Below, piece after piece: positions 1-10,104 of a DNA stretch of 64,000 nt. This DNA comes from JAUIET01 sp964352475 (GTDB lineage Bacteria > Pseudomonadota > Gammaproteobacteria > Pseudomonadales > JAUIET01): the NCBI GenBank assembly GCA_964352475.1, contig CAYGSL010000015.1:19695-83694 (forward strand). Direction: 5' to 3'. Every line of letters starts with the position of its first letter. The first letter of the stretch is position 1. The position numbers and the translations under genes were made by a program. The notes below the pieces were generated by a model. The model had not been told where the DNA came from. It ran no database searches and was given only the letters and a program-made list of their open reading frames with translations.

Positions 1-240
1 AAACAGTGAGATTTTCGGCGATGTCGCGTCAAATTGTTGAACAAATCGCCACAAAGCGTAGGTGGTGGCGTAGACGTCTTGTGGATCTCGATGCTGCAAC
101 TCATCTGTGGCGCAGGCGCTGTAGAATGCCTGCACGAACGGCACCAACTGCTGCCGCTCCGCGCCTTCAACCCGTCTGTCGACTTGTTGCAGTATTTGTT
201 CGACCAGTTCTGCGTTGCGTGGAGTATTCATGGTTGCCAT
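1..240 (-). CDS. gdhB: NAD-dependent glutamate dehydrogenase, N-terminal fragment (runs off the left edge)
   Basis: This frame is open over 80 codons from an ATG at 240 to the window edge (an in-frame ATG at 231 is the alternative). The protein starts MATMNTPRNAELVEQ and contains ATTYALWRFVQQFD, which matches my memory of the N-terminal regulatory region of the large (about 1600 aa) bacterial NAD-glutamate dehydrogenases, which deaminate glutamate to 2-oxoglutarate. Only the first 5 percent is visible, so catalytic residues cannot be checked. It is divergent from the MoxR operon, with about 120 bp between starts. The same neighbourhood is known in Pseudomonas, which supports the call. Confidence 0.75.
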   Translation of the reverse strand, partial: MATMNTPRNAELVEQILQQVDRRVEGAERQQLVPFVQAFYSACATDELQHRDPQDVYATTYALWRFVQQFDATSPKISLF

Positions 241-359
241 AATCGATCCGTTGAAATGTTGCTTTTCCTTGTTTAAATAGTAGGCATATTGGATAAAAGT
301 GCGTCACAGAGTAACAATCAATTGAATAAAATTTGACCCGGTTCACAGACACAGAGCAT

Positions 360-1322
360 ATGACACAAATCCACAGCAATATCGAGCAGTTACGAACCTG
401 GCTGAGCAGCCAGATTATTGGGCAGAGCGAATTGATTGATCGTTTATTGGTCGCTTTGCTGGCCGACGGCCATTTATTAGTAGAAGGGGCTCCTGGACTT
501 GCGAAAACCAAGGCAATCAAGATTCTCTCTGACGGTCTGGACGCGGATTTTCAGCGGGTGCAATTCACGCCAGACCTGTTGCCAGGCGATATCACCGGTA
601 CCGAAATTTTTCGCCCACAAAACGGCAGCTTTGAATTCCAGAAAGGCCCGCTGTTTCACAACCTGATTCTGGCCGACGAAATTAATCGTGCTCCCGCTAA
701 GGTTCAGTCTGCGCTATTGGAAGCCATGGCCGAACGACAAATCAGCGTGGGCGGCACCAGCTATGAATTGCCACCGTTGTTTTTGGTGATGGCCACGCAA
801 AACCCTATCGAACAAGAAGGTACTTACCCTTTACCAGAGGCGCAGCTTGACCGCTTCTTGATGCACGTTACCGTCGATTACCCAGACAGTGAAGCAGAGC
901 TGAGCATTTTAAAACTGGTGCGTGATGAAAAGCGACAAAGCCCACCAGCGCCCCCTACCACGCTAACACAGCAAGATTTATTCGCCGCACGCCAGCAAGC
1001 TCTTGACCTGCACATGAGTGATGCCGTGGAGGATTATATTGTGGCGCTGACCATGGCTACCCGCCAACCCGCCGCTTACAGTGAGAAGCTGGCGAGCTGG
1101 ATTGACTACGGCGCAAGCCCTCGCGGCACCATCGCACTTGATCGCTGCGCGCGAGCATTGGCCTGGCTACAGGGCAAAGACTATGTCAGTCCGGATGACG
1201 TGCAAGCGATAATTCATGATGTATTTCGCCATCGGCTGATACTCAGCTATGAGGCCGAAGCCAATGGCATAGATGCTGATATGGTTATTAATGAATTGCT
1301 CGCACAAGTATCAGTCGCTTAA
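360..1322 (+). CDS. MoxR-family AAA+ ATPase
   Basis: A 320-residue AAA+ chaperone-type ATPase. Walker A (GAPGLAKT) lies near residues 43-50, Walker B (LADEINR) near 104-110, and a sensor-type MATQNP follows. I take the ATG at 360 rather than the TTG at 333, because 360 gives the usual MoxR length and begins just before the conserved helix. MoxR ATPases are known to work with VWA-domain proteins encoded next to them, probably in assembly or metal loading of envelope or enzyme complexes. The next five genes (DUF58, DUF4381, VWA, VWA-TPR, BatD) are tightly spaced on the same strand and make the standard MoxR/Bat operon. The client is unknown. Confidence 0.93.
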   Translation: MTQIHSNIEQLRTWLSSQIIGQSELIDRLLVALLADGHLLVEGAPGLAKTKAIKILSDGLDADFQRVQFTPDLLPGDITGTEIFRPQNGSFEFQKGPLFHNLILADEINRAPAKVQSALLEAMAERQISVGGTSYELPPLFLVMATQNPIEQEGTYPLPEAQLDRFLMHVTVDYPDSEAELSILKLVRDEKRQSPPAPPTTLTQQDLFAARQQALDLHMSDAVEDYIVALTMATRQPAAYSEKLASWIDYGASPRGTIALDRCARALAWLQGKDYVSPDDVQAIIHDVFRHRLILSYEAEANGIDADMVINELLAQVSVA

Positions 1323-1330
1323 TAGTTAGC

Positions 1331-2281
1331 ATGAGCTCACCGGTTCCACACAATGGTCTGCGCGGCGCGCATACTGAGCAAGCAGCTCTAATAGGCTTGC
1401 GTTTTCAAGCACGCCTGAAATTAAGTTCCCACAAACGTAGCCTTAGTGCACTTGCCGGGCCTTACCGGGCAAGCTTTCGTGGGCGGGGCATGGATTTTGA
1501 GGAAGTTCGCAGTTATCAACCAGGTGACGATATTAGATCCATTGACTGGCGCGTAACCGCGCGCACGGGTGATGCTCATACCAAAATCTTTCGAGAGGAG
1601 CGCGAACGACCGGTGTTTATTCTGGCAGACCAGCGCCAGGCAATGTACTTCGGCAGCCAGCGCTGCTTCAAATCAGTGTTGGCCGCTGAAGTAGCGGGGC
1701 TGCTGGCCTGGTCAGCGTTGAAGCAAAACGATCGCGTAGGTGGGCTGGTGATGGGCTCGGATGATGTAGTTGAAGTAAAACCCAAGCGCAGCAAGTCCAG
1801 TGTATTGCGCCTGCTGCATTCGGTGCACGAACACAATCACGCATTGGCGGTGCAGCGAGTTGTTAGCAAAGAGAACAAGACCAGCTTAAGCAGTGCGCTT
1901 GAAGACGCAAGGCGCGTTAATAAACCCGGCAGCGCTATTTTTATCATCAGCGATTTTCATGACTTCGACGAAAAAAGCAGCAAACAAATGTTCCACCTCG
2001 CGCAGCATAATGAAGTAACTGCGTTCATGGTGTATGACCAATTAGAGCAGCAGTTGCCGCCCTCTGGCAGTTATGAAGTGACTGACGGCGCAAACAAAGG
2101 CTTATTAAATACTCAAAGCAAGGATATTCGCACAAAATACCAGCAGTTTTTCGAACAATCTCAAAGCGATTTACAAAACAGCCTGGCGAAAAGTGGCGTG
2201 CCTCTGGTTGCATTGGAAACAGGCTGTGACGCATTGGCTGAGCTGATGAAGTACTACACTTATCAGCGCGGACATAATTAA
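1331..2281 (+). CDS. DUF58 domain-containing protein
   Basis: 316 residues, starting 8 bp after the MoxR stop. The DUF58 signature is visible as YQPGDDIRSIDWRVTARTGD near residues 63-82, followed by a VWA-like fold with FREERERPVFILADQR. There is no signal peptide or membrane span, so it is probably cytosolic, as is common for the short DUF58 form in MoxR operons. Its role is taken to be an adaptor between MoxR and the membrane VWA proteins downstream; this is inferred from context only. Confidence 0.9.
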   Translation: MSSPVPHNGLRGAHTEQAALIGLRFQARLKLSSHKRSLSALAGPYRASFRGRGMDFEEVRSYQPGDDIRSIDWRVTARTGDAHTKIFREERERPVFILADQRQAMYFGSQRCFKSVLAAEVAGLLAWSALKQNDRVGGLVMGSDDVVEVKPKRSKSSVLRLLHSVHEHNHALAVQRVVSKENKTSLSSALEDARRVNKPGSAIFIISDFHDFDEKSSKQMFHLAQHNEVTAFMVYDQLEQQLPPSGSYEVTDGANKGLLNTQSKDIRTKYQQFFEQSQSDLQNSLAKSGVPLVALETGCDALAELMKYYTYQRGHN

Positions 2282-2294
2282 TATCGAGTGACCA

Positions 2295-2783
2295 ATGCCT
2301 GAAGATCCACTTGCCCAATTGCGTGATATTCACCTACCCGAAGCCATTAGCTGGTGGCCACCTGCGCCCGGCTGGTTACTATTGGCTGCACTGGTGTTAG
2401 CCTTGCTACTTTTTGCCGTCGGCAAGTGGCTAAAAACATGGCGCGACAACAATTATCGTCGTCAGGCACAAAGTGAACTCGACAGCGCATGGAAGCAGTT
2501 TAAGAAGAACCATGACACGCAAGCCTACCTAAAGCTGTGCAATATTGTGTTGCGCAGAGCGGCTCTGCACCGCGACTCTGTGAATCGTAGAGCGATAGCC
2601 CCATTGGCTGGGCAAGAATGGTTCGACTACCTGGACTCTTGCTGCAGCAAACCAGTGTTTGCAGGCCACGTAGACCCAGATATGGCCGACGCACACTATC
2701 GCCCTGTGGATGATGAACAAGCCACAGAACAAACCCGTGCACTGCACCGCGCTGCCCTTAAATGGGTGAAGGCCCATCCCTAA
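2295..2783 (+). CDS. DUF4381 domain-containing membrane protein
   Basis: 162 residues. The N-terminus (LAQLRDIHLPEAISWWPPAPG) is the typical DUF4381 start. It is followed by one transmembrane segment near residues 28-46 and a cytosolic helical part with a conserved-looking WFDYLDSC stretch. It overlaps the region just before the next gene and sits in the MoxR operon, where DUF4381 proteins normally occur between DUF58 and the first VWA protein. The biochemical function is unknown. Confidence 0.88.
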   Translation: MPEDPLAQLRDIHLPEAISWWPPAPGWLLLAALVLALLLFAVGKWLKTWRDNNYRRQAQSELDSAWKQFKKNHDTQAYLKLCNIVLRRAALHRDSVNRRAIAPLAGQEWFDYLDSCCSKPVFAGHVDPDMADAHYRPVDDEQATEQTRALHRAALKWVKAHP

Positions 2784-2791
2784 CGGTAAGA

Positions 2792-3793
2792 ATGTTAAGT
2801 TTTGAACTTCCGCTTCTGTTTTTACTACTACCGCTGCCATGGCTGGTGTTTCGCTTTATGCCGCCTGTTTTGCAACAAAATGCGGCGCTCTACACTCCTT
2901 TTTATCAACGATTACCCTTAGCTGAGTCAGGCAGCACTGGAAAGCGTTCTCTGTTTGCTGTTGTGCTGTTGGCACTGTGTTGGGCACTATTGCTAAGCGC
3001 CGCCGCAAAGCCCAGCTGGCTGGGCGAACAGGTGCACCTGCCTGCAAGCGGCCGCAACCTGATGCTGGCCGTGGATATTTCCGGCAGTATGCAGGTCGAA
3101 GATATGGTGTTGAATGACCGCAGGGTGAACCGCTTGCAAGTCGTAAAAGAAGTAGTTGGTGACTTTGTGCAGCAACGAGCCGGCGACCGGCTGGGCTTGA
3201 TATTGTTTGGTAGCCAGGCTTATTTACAAACACCGCTGACGTTTGACCGCAATACTTTGCACCAGCTGTTATTAGAAGCACAAATTGGCTTCGCCGGTGA
3301 AAAAACAGCTATAGGTGATGCCATTGGCCTTGCCATCAAGCGCTTGCAAGGCAATGAAGAGAGTAGCCGCGTGTTGATTCTTTTAACAGACGGCGCCAAC
3401 ACAGCCGGTGCGGTACCACCGCGTCAAGCTGCGGAGTTGGCCTCTGAAGCCGGCGTAAAAATCTATACCATTGGCATGGGCGCCGATGAGATGGTCACCG
3501 GCGGCTTGTTCGGCACTACATTTGGCGCGCGCCGCCAGAACCCGTCAGCCGATCTTGACGAAGATACCTTACGATTGATTGCCGATGAGACCGGTGGTCG
3601 TTACTACCGCGCCAAAGACGCCAACGAGCTACAGCAAATATATACAGAGTTGGATAGGCTTGAAGCAATAGAACAGGAAAGCGTTACCTACCGACCGCGT
3701 AAGTCGCTGTTTCACTATCCACTAGGCTTAGCCACTGCTTGCCTGTTTGCATGGTTGCTACTGAACAGAGCCAGGGTTGCGTATGGGTCTTGA
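2792..3793 (+). CDS. VWA domain-containing membrane protein (BatA-like)
   Basis: 333 residues from the ATG at 2792. An ATG at 2762 is possible but would add ten unlikely residues before the hydrophobic N-terminus. Two N-terminal hydrophobic segments (residues about 1-20 and 47-66) precede a von Willebrand A domain with an intact MIDAS motif (DISGSMQVED, later LLTDGANTAG), and a C-terminal span (YPLGLATACLFAWLLL) anchors it. The domain therefore faces the periplasm or cytosol between membrane helices, as in BatA. It overlaps the next gene by 11 bp, suggesting translational coupling. Confidence 0.9.
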   Translation: MLSFELPLLFLLLPLPWLVFRFMPPVLQQNAALYTPFYQRLPLAESGSTGKRSLFAVVLLALCWALLLSAAAKPSWLGEQVHLPASGRNLMLAVDISGSMQVEDMVLNDRRVNRLQVVKEVVGDFVQQRAGDRLGLILFGSQAYLQTPLTFDRNTLHQLLLEAQIGFAGEKTAIGDAIGLAIKRLQGNEESSRVLILLTDGANTAGAVPPRQAAELASEAGVKIYTIGMGADEMVTGGLFGTTFGARRQNPSADLDEDTLRLIADETGGRYYRAKDANELQQIYTELDRLEAIEQESVTYRPRKSLFHYPLGLATACLFAWLLLNRARVAYGS

Positions 3794-5581
3794 AGAGTTT
3801 CATTTTTTGCGCCCGCAGCTACTGTTACTCCTTTTGCCGGCAGCCATTGCTGTGTATTTGATTTGGCGCCGCAGGCTCAGTGGGTCTACCTGGTTTAATG
3901 TGATTGATGCCGATTTGTTGCCACATTTGCTAGAGGGTGAGCAAAAGGTAACTGATCGTTGGCCAGTGATGTTGGCTGGCGTCGCAGCACTCATAGCCAT
4001 ACTGGCGTTGGCAGGACCCGCCTGGAAACGCCTGCCGCAACCTGTTAGCCAGACCCAAGACGCTTTATTGATATTGCTGGATCTTTCATTGTCTATGCGA
4101 GCCAGTGATGTTTCACCCAGTCGTATAGAGCGCACGCATTTAAAAATTCGAGATGTTTTGCGCCAGCGAAACGAAGGTTTGACCGCCTTGATCGCTTATG
4201 CCGGTGACGCCCACACTGTCGCGCCATTTACTGATGACGCCAAAACCATTGAGTCCATGCTGCCCGCTTTGAAGCCGGAGATTATGCCCAAGCTTGGCAG
4301 CCGCCCGGAATTGGCTATAGAGCTTGGCCAACAATTACTGCAGGACGCAAACCTGAACAATGCGCGCGTGTTACTGATAACCGATGATATTCGTGCCGGT
4401 CAGATTGATGCCATGCAAGCGGGCTTGGGATCCACGTTTGAATTAGCGCTTATGTCGGTTGGAAGCGAAGACGGCAGCCCTATTCCATTACCGCAGGGTG
4501 GTTTTCTTAAAGACAACGCTGGCGAAATTATTGTTGCCAAGGTAGATGTCAGCCGAATTCGCAATGCGGCTTCTACACTTGGTGCACGGTTCGCGGAACT
4601 ATCAAGTGATAGCAGTGATATTGAAAAACTGCTGCCAGAGCGTCGCGCGGAGCTGAAGGATCTGAAGGAGACCGAACGAGAGTTCGATGTGTGGCAGGAC
4701 GAAGGTGCCACACTATTGCTGCTGTTACTACCTCTGGCCTTGTTCGCGTTTCGACGCGGACTGATATTGCCACTTGTTCTTGTGGCCGTATTACCGTCGA
4801 CTGCGGATGCCGCAGAACCGGCGCAAATATGGCGCAACTTGTGGAAAACGCCAGACCAGCAAGCCAGCGAAGCCTTGCAAAACGGCGACGCCGAAACTGC
4901 TCAACAGCTTTTCGAAAACCCCGGCTGGCAGGCCAGTGCCGCGTATCGAGCTGGCAACTTTGAACAGGCAGCGGAATTGTTCGGCGAACAAAACGCTTAC
5001 AATCATGGCAACTCTCTGGCACGCTCGGGAAAACTGGATGAGGCTGTCTCCGCATATGAGCGAGCACTGCAGGAAAACCCGAACAATGAAGATGCCGCTT
5101 TTAACAAGAAATTGGTTGAAGAGTTAAAAAAGCAGCAGGAACAACAACAGCAAGATCAGCAACAAAACTCAGACCAGTCGCAGCAAGATCAGCAGGACCA
5201 GCAGCAAAATCAGGATCAACAGAACCAGAACCAAAATGACAGCCAGGATCAGCAGTCGCAGAATTCTGATCAGCAAGACCAGCAGCAAGACCAACAACAG
5301 TCGGAAAGCGAATCAGAACAACAGGATTCCGAGAACGAGCAATCGCCGGAAGATCAGCAACAAGAGCAGGAAAAAACACCAGAGCAACAACAGGCAGAGC
5401 AAGACAAGGAACAACAGCAGCAGTCTGAAGCACAGATGGCGGAAGCCGAACAAAGCAAATCAGACGCGGAGCGCGAGCAGGAGCTACAGCAGTGGCTGCG
5501 CAAGGTGCCTGACGATCCGGGTGGCTTGTTGAGAAATAAATTTCGGTATCAGTATGAACAGAATCGTCGCAGACGAGAGCA
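3783..5581 (+). CDS. VWA and TPR domain membrane protein (BatB/BatC fusion type), 3' end lost in a sequence gap
   Basis: About 600 codons are visible from the ATG at 3783 before the run of N. Order: N-terminal membrane helices, a VWA domain with DLSLSMRASD, a membrane helix near residue 310, a TPR-like region with YNHGNSLARSGKLDEAVSAYERAL, then about 130 residues made almost only of Q, D, E, N and S (roughly 5110-5450), and a C-terminal RKVPDDPGGLLRNKFRYQY block. That block is the usual C-terminus of VWA-TPR proteins, so only a few codons are probably missing. The VWA motif has DLSLS where MIDAS usually has DxSxS, so metal binding is plausible. A single open frame across the gap is only apparent: two genes are involved. 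Confidence 0.85.
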
Positions 5582-5681
5582 NNNNNNNNNNNNNNNNNNN
5601 NNNNNNNNNNNNNNNNNNNNNNNNNNNNNNNNNNNNNNNNNNNNNNNNNNNNNNNNNNNNNNNNNNNNNNNNNNNNNNNNN
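5582..5681. other. Assembly gap (100 N), true missing sequence
   Basis: A run of exactly 100 N. Unlike the other two gaps, the sequence left of it (ending cgcagacgagagca) and right of it (starting gttgatcgtagc) do not overlap, so real sequence of unknown length is missing. It should hold the last codons of the VWA-TPR gene and the start, signal peptide and first residues of the BatD-like gene. Confidence 0.9.
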
Positions 5682-7334
5682 GTTGATCGTAGCAAGATTG
5701 GTTTGGATGAGACGTTTACGCTGATTATTAAGAGTACCTCAATGTCGATTTTTGACAGCCCGGATCTGGAGCCGCTTGAGCAGGACTTTGAGGTGTTGGG
5801 CACCAGCCGTAACAGTCAGCACAGCATTGTTAATGGCAAAACCGAATCGTCATTGGAATGGCATGTTAGCTTGGCGGCCAAGCGTGAAGGGGCATTGGTG
5901 ATTCCGCCGATTGAAGTGGATGGCGACAAAACCGATGCGATTATAATCCAGGTGAGTAAAAGCAGTTTCGCTGAGAAGAGCGGCGGCTTTGAGCCGGTGT
6001 TTATTCAATCGGAAGTCGACACTGACGACGTTTACGTGCAAGGCCAACTGATTCTGACGGTAAGAATCTATTACGGCGTCGCGCTGTCCAGGGGCGCTCA
6101 ACTCAGCGATTTGGATATTCCAAATGCCGTTGTTAAGCAATTGAATGAAGCTTCGTATGAGACGCGTGTGCGCAATATGAATTACAACGTACACGAAGTG
6201 AAGTACGCTATTTTTCCGCAGCGCAGTGGTTCCCTGGAAATACCCTCACAAACGTTCAGTGCCTTAATGGCCAGTGGCCGGCGCAGCGGCTCACTGTTTG
6301 ATAATTTTGGCTCACCCTCTCGCGGCCGGCCCATTCGCGCAAGCTCAGAAGCTCATACCATTACGGTAAAACCACAGGCGGCTGAGTTCACCGGCAGCGA
6401 TTGGCTGCCCGCTGAAAACATTGAGTTGCTGGAAACCTGGAGCAAGGAATTAAGCGAGCTCAAGGCCGGAGAGCCTATAACACGTTCACTGATTATTGAA
6501 TCAAAAGGCTTGCAAGGAAGTCAGCTTCCCCCGCTAGATGTGGCAGATTTGCAAGGTGCACAGCAATACCCTGACCAACCTGAAACTGCCGACGAGTTAA
6601 ATTCTATGGGTGTCGTTGGCACACGCATTGAAAGCCAGGCGATTATTCCAGCAAACGGTGGGCAATTACGCTTGCCCGAAGTGCGGCTGCCCTGGTGGAA
6701 CACCCGCACTGATCGCCAGGAAGTGGCTGTGATTCCTGCGCAAGTTCTGCAGGTAGACGGACCACTGGCCGCGCCAGCTGAAACTGCCCAGTCTGTGCAA
6801 GCCGCTAGCCCGGCTGATTTGACGCCACTAGGGCAAGATAACGATGATACCAATATCGTCGACACCAATCTGGATGCATCCGCGCCAGGAGGCGTAAACC
6901 CCTTCTGGCAATACGCGACAATACTGACGCTTATCTTGTGGGCTGCAACCGTTCTTTACTTTGTATTATCGAGAAAGCAAACGCTCACTACGGACGTTAT
7001 TGTTAGCAAACAGCCATTGGTGAAAGTGGCCAGGGCAAGTTTGACTGAGGCGTGCAATGAAAACAATCCGGCCAGAATAAAACATGCGCTTATACAATGG
7101 GCCAGAGTGGTAACGGGAAAGAAGCACTTAAGCTCATTGTCTGCGGTAGCATCTGCCCTGCCCAATGATGCATTGAAGCGAGAGCTGAAAGCACTTGATC
7201 AGGCGTTATATAAATCTAATTCGAGTTCGTTTGATGGTAGTGCTATTGATAAAGCCGTTACCGAACTTGCAGCAGCACGTAAGTCACGGCGTTCGTTTAG
7301 CGGCCCTGAGTTGGAACCGCTTTATAGGGCTTGA
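5682..7334 (+). CDS. BatD-like protein, 5' end lost in a sequence gap
   Basis: 550 residues are visible after the gap. The protein begins inside the BatD oxygen-tolerance domain: VDRSKIGLDETFTLIIKST is the first immunoglobulin-like strand region that normally follows the signal peptide. Further beta-rich modules follow (SLEWHVSLAAKREG, DDVYVQGQLILTVRIYY), then a transmembrane segment at about residues 408-428 (FWQYATILTLILWAATVLYF) and a cytosolic tail. It ends the MoxR operon. Known family members are periplasmic with a C-terminal anchor; the function is probably structural within the Bat complex. The stop at 7334 faces the pepN stop 77 bp away. Confidence 0.85.
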   Translation, partial: VDRSKIGLDETFTLIIKSTSMSIFDSPDLEPLEQDFEVLGTSRNSQHSIVNGKTESSLEWHVSLAAKREGALVIPPIEVDGDKTDAIIIQVSKSSFAEKSGGFEPVFIQSEVDTDDVYVQGQLILTVRIYYGVALSRGAQLSDLDIPNAVVKQLNEASYETRVRNMNYNVHEVKYAIFPQRSGSLEIPSQTFSALMASGRRSGSLFDNFGSPSRGRPIRASSEAHTITVKPQAAEFTGSDWLPAENIELLETWSKELSELKAGEPITRSLIIESKGLQGSQLPPLDVADLQGAQQYPDQPETADELNSMGVVGTRIESQAIIPANGGQLRLPEVRLPWWNTRTDRQEVAVIPAQVLQVDGPLAAPAETAQSVQAASPADLTPLGQDNDDTNIVDTNLDASAPGGVNPFWQYATILTLILWAATVLYFVLSRKQTLTTDVIVSKQPLVKVARASLTEACNENNPARIKHALIQWARVVTGKKHLSSLSAVASALPNDALKRELKALDQALYKSNSSSFDGSAIDKAVTELAAARKSRRSFSGPELEPLYRA

Positions 7335-7411
7335 GCGGAAGGTCTCGTCAAGACCGGCGCTGATCATGCTTAGTAAGACCTCGTTCTTATTTTGCCTTCC
7401 TCCACCAGATT

Positions 7412-10096
7412 TCAAGATGCGTCCTTAAGCGATTTACTCACCACCTCAAACACATCTTTCGACAAGTCCTCACAACTCTCTATCTTCCTAAGAGCCGCAA
7501 TCATCTGTTCCTGCAGCGGCAGCGTGTATTTTTTCCATTTTGACAAGGGTCCCAGCAATCGCGACGCAATTTGCGGGTTCTTTGCATTCAGCTCAATCAC
7601 CTGGTCCGCCAGAAACTCATAACCCGAACCGTCCGGATTATGGAAATTAATCAAATTCTGACCGCAGAACGCACCAACCACTGCACGCACCTTATTCGGA
7701 TTGCTCGCATCATACGCTTCGTGATTCAACAGCATGTCGATTGTTTTCAAGCCACCTGGCAACTGCGCACTGGCCTGAACTTGCAGCCATTGATTAACGA
7801 CCAGAACTTCGTGCTGCCAACGTTCGTAAAAATTCCTTAGTGCGCGTTGTTTCGCAGCCTGCGCTGGTTCGGCTTCACAGTTGACCAGCTCGCGCAGTGC
7901 CGTATAGGTATCAGTCATGTTATTGGCGTTTGCGAATTGCAGTTCACAACGCGCAATTTGCTCTTCGCTACCGAGTAGCATGAGATACGCCAGGCAGGTA
8001 TTTCGCAGCGCCCGGCTGGCAATCTGCTCGGCTGACGCCTGGTACGGAGCCGTTACTTCATTCGCTTCATACACTCGCACCAGTTCAGGCTCAAGGCTGC
8101 GCGCAATTTCGGTTCTTGCGTATTCCCGGCAGCGGTGAATGGCAATCACATCAACGGGTTGAATGACTTCGCCGATATAAGCTTCGCTTGGCAAACTCAG
8201 CATCATTGCCACCATGGACTTATCCAGGGTGTCATCAGCCAGCAAGGTTCGGTAAGCATCCACCAGCTTACTGTCCATTTGCAGCGCATCACCGTTTTGA
8301 TACGCCAGAACCAACCGCCTTAACTCGCGCAGTGCCAGGTTTTGACTGGCATCCCAACGCGAGAAGCCATCATCGTCGTTGCTCATTAGAAACAACAGGT
8401 CTGCGTCAGTGTAGTCAAAGCGCAATTTAACCGGTGCTGAAAAACCACGTAGCAAAGAAGGAACAGGGCGCTCGGGCAAATTCTCAAACACAAAGGTTTG
8501 ACTTGGCTCTGTCACGTGCAATACACGTTCGGTATTGTCGGCCAGCTCAGCGGATATCGCCGGGTCTTCATCGCGCAGCTGCAATCGCAGTTTGCCTGCT
8601 TCACCCAGCAATGCCATTGCAAACGGAATATGAAACGGCCGCTTGTCAGTTTGCCCCGGAGTTGCCGGGCAGCTTTGTTCGATGGTCAGTTGATAATTTT
8701 TTTCATCATCGTTCCATTCACCACTGACAGCCAACTCAGGTGTGCCCGCTTGTGAATACCAGCGTCTGAACTGGTTTAGGTCCAGACCGCTGACTTCTTC
8801 CATGGCACACACAAAATCGTCGGTCGTTACGGCTTGTCCGTCGTGGCGTTCAAAATAGAGATCACTGCCCTGGCGGAATTGTTCGCCACCCAGCAAAGTG
8901 TGCATCATGCGCACAACCTCGGCACCTTTTTCATACACCGTCACGGTATAAAAATTGGAAATTTCCATGTAGCTGTCTGGTCGAACCGGATGGGCCATGG
9001 GGCCCGCGTCTTCAGCAAACTGCGCGGTACGCAGCAAGGCTACATCTTCGACGCGCTTGACGGTTCTGGAGCCCATGTCTGAGGAGAACTCTGCATCACG
9101 AAAAACGGTGAAGCCTTCTTTCAAACTGAGTTGGAACCAATCTCGGCAGGTAACCCGGTTACCCGACCAGTTGTGGAAATACTCATGCGCAACAATAGCT
9201 TCTACCCGCTGGAAACCCAGATCCGTAGTGGTCTCGGGATTGGCCAGCACGCAGGACGTATTGAAAATATTCAGGCCTTTGTTTTCCATCGCCCCCATGT
9301 TGAAATCATCAACGGCGACAATCATGAACACGTCCAGATCGTACTCGCGCCCGAACATTTCTTCGTCCCAACGCATGGATTTTTTAAGTGAACTTAATGC
9401 ATGCTCGCACTTATCCAGGTCTTTTTCTTCAACGTAGATTCTGAGTTCAATGTTGCGCCCTGAGCAGGTGATAAACTCGTCTTTGATGCAGCTCAATGAG
9501 CCCGCAACCAGCGCAAACAGATAGGCCGGTTTTCGAAACGGGTCTTCCCAAACTGCTAAATGGCGGCCAGAGCTCAATGTCTTTTGCTCTACCGCGTTGC
9601 CATTTGAGAGCAGCACCGGGTATCGATCGGCATCGGCCTCTATTTCTGTGCGAAACAACGACATGACATCTGGTCGATCCAGATAATAGGTGATCTTTCG
9701 AAAACCTTGCGCTTCGCACTGCGTACAAAACATTCCGCGTGACTGATACAAGCCTTCTAGCGATGTATTGTCTTGCGGGCGAATGCGCGTTATGCATTCC
9801 AGCTCGAAACTATCAGGCACATTAGGCACTGTCAGCTTCTCGGGCGATAACAGGTACTCTGTGGTTTTCAGTGACTTGCCATCGATTGCCAGCGACAACA
9901 ATTCAAGCTCAATACCATCAAGTTGCAACGAGGCATTTTCAGCCGCCGTCTCATGTTGATTGCGCTTAATCGTGAGATTGCTGCGCACAATAGTATGGGT
10001 GTCCCATAACTCGAAGCGAAGCCGCGTCTCCTCAATCAGAAAAGCGGGAGGCTCGTAGTCAGCGAGATAAATTGTACGAGGTTGTCCTTCCTTCAT
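7412..10096 (-). CDS. pepN: Aminopeptidase N
   Basis: 894 residues, close to the usual M1 aminopeptidase N length of gammaproteobacteria (about 870-890). The exopeptidase motif GAMEN is at residues 268-272 and the zinc site HEYFH at 304-308, followed by the downstream glutamate region. It removes N-terminal residues from peptides in the cytosol. It starts 8 bp after the DUF2797 stop and is the last gene of the nadK-DUF1315-DUF2797-pepN operon, an order I recall from Pseudomonas. Confidence 0.97.
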   Translation of the reverse strand: MKEGQPRTIYLADYEPPAFLIEETRLRFELWDTHTIVRSNLTIKRNQHETAAENASLQLDGIELELLSLAIDGKSLKTTEYLLSPEKLTVPNVPDSFELECITRIRPQDNTSLEGLYQSRGMFCTQCEAQGFRKITYYLDRPDVMSLFRTEIEADADRYPVLLSNGNAVEQKTLSSGRHLAVWEDPFRKPAYLFALVAGSLSCIKDEFITCSGRNIELRIYVEEKDLDKCEHALSSLKKSMRWDEEMFGREYDLDVFMIVAVDDFNMGAMENKGLNIFNTSCVLANPETTTDLGFQRVEAIVAHEYFHNWSGNRVTCRDWFQLSLKEGFTVFRDAEFSSDMGSRTVKRVEDVALLRTAQFAEDAGPMAHPVRPDSYMEISNFYTVTVYEKGAEVVRMMHTLLGGEQFRQGSDLYFERHDGQAVTTDDFVCAMEEVSGLDLNQFRRWYSQAGTPELAVSGEWNDDEKNYQLTIEQSCPATPGQTDKRPFHIPFAMALLGEAGKLRLQLRDEDPAISAELADNTERVLHVTEPSQTFVFENLPERPVPSLLRGFSAPVKLRFDYTDADLLFLMSNDDDGFSRWDASQNLALRELRRLVLAYQNGDALQMDSKLVDAYRTLLADDTLDKSMVAMMLSLPSEAYIGEVIQPVDVIAIHRCREYARTEIARSLEPELVRVYEANEVTAPYQASAEQIASRALRNTCLAYLMLLGSEEQIARCELQFANANNMTDTYTALRELVNCEAEPAQAAKQRALRNFYERWQHEVLVVNQWLQVQASAQLPGGLKTIDMLLNHEAYDASNPNKVRAVVGAFCGQNLINFHNPDGSGYEFLADQVIELNAKNPQIASRLLGPLSKWKKYTLPLQEQMIAALRKIESCEDLSKDVFEVVSKSLKDAS

Positions 10097-10104
10097 AGTG
10101 CTCC

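Noticed and set aside
5110..5450. Several frames on both strands in the CAG/CAA-rich tract
   Set aside because: They are by-products of the Gln/Asp-rich linker of the VWA-TPR protein.
3777..7334. One continuous 1185-residue VWA-BatD fusion
   Set aside because: The frame is open only because 100 N happen to keep phase. VWA-TPR and BatD are normally separate genes, and the gap hides the junction.
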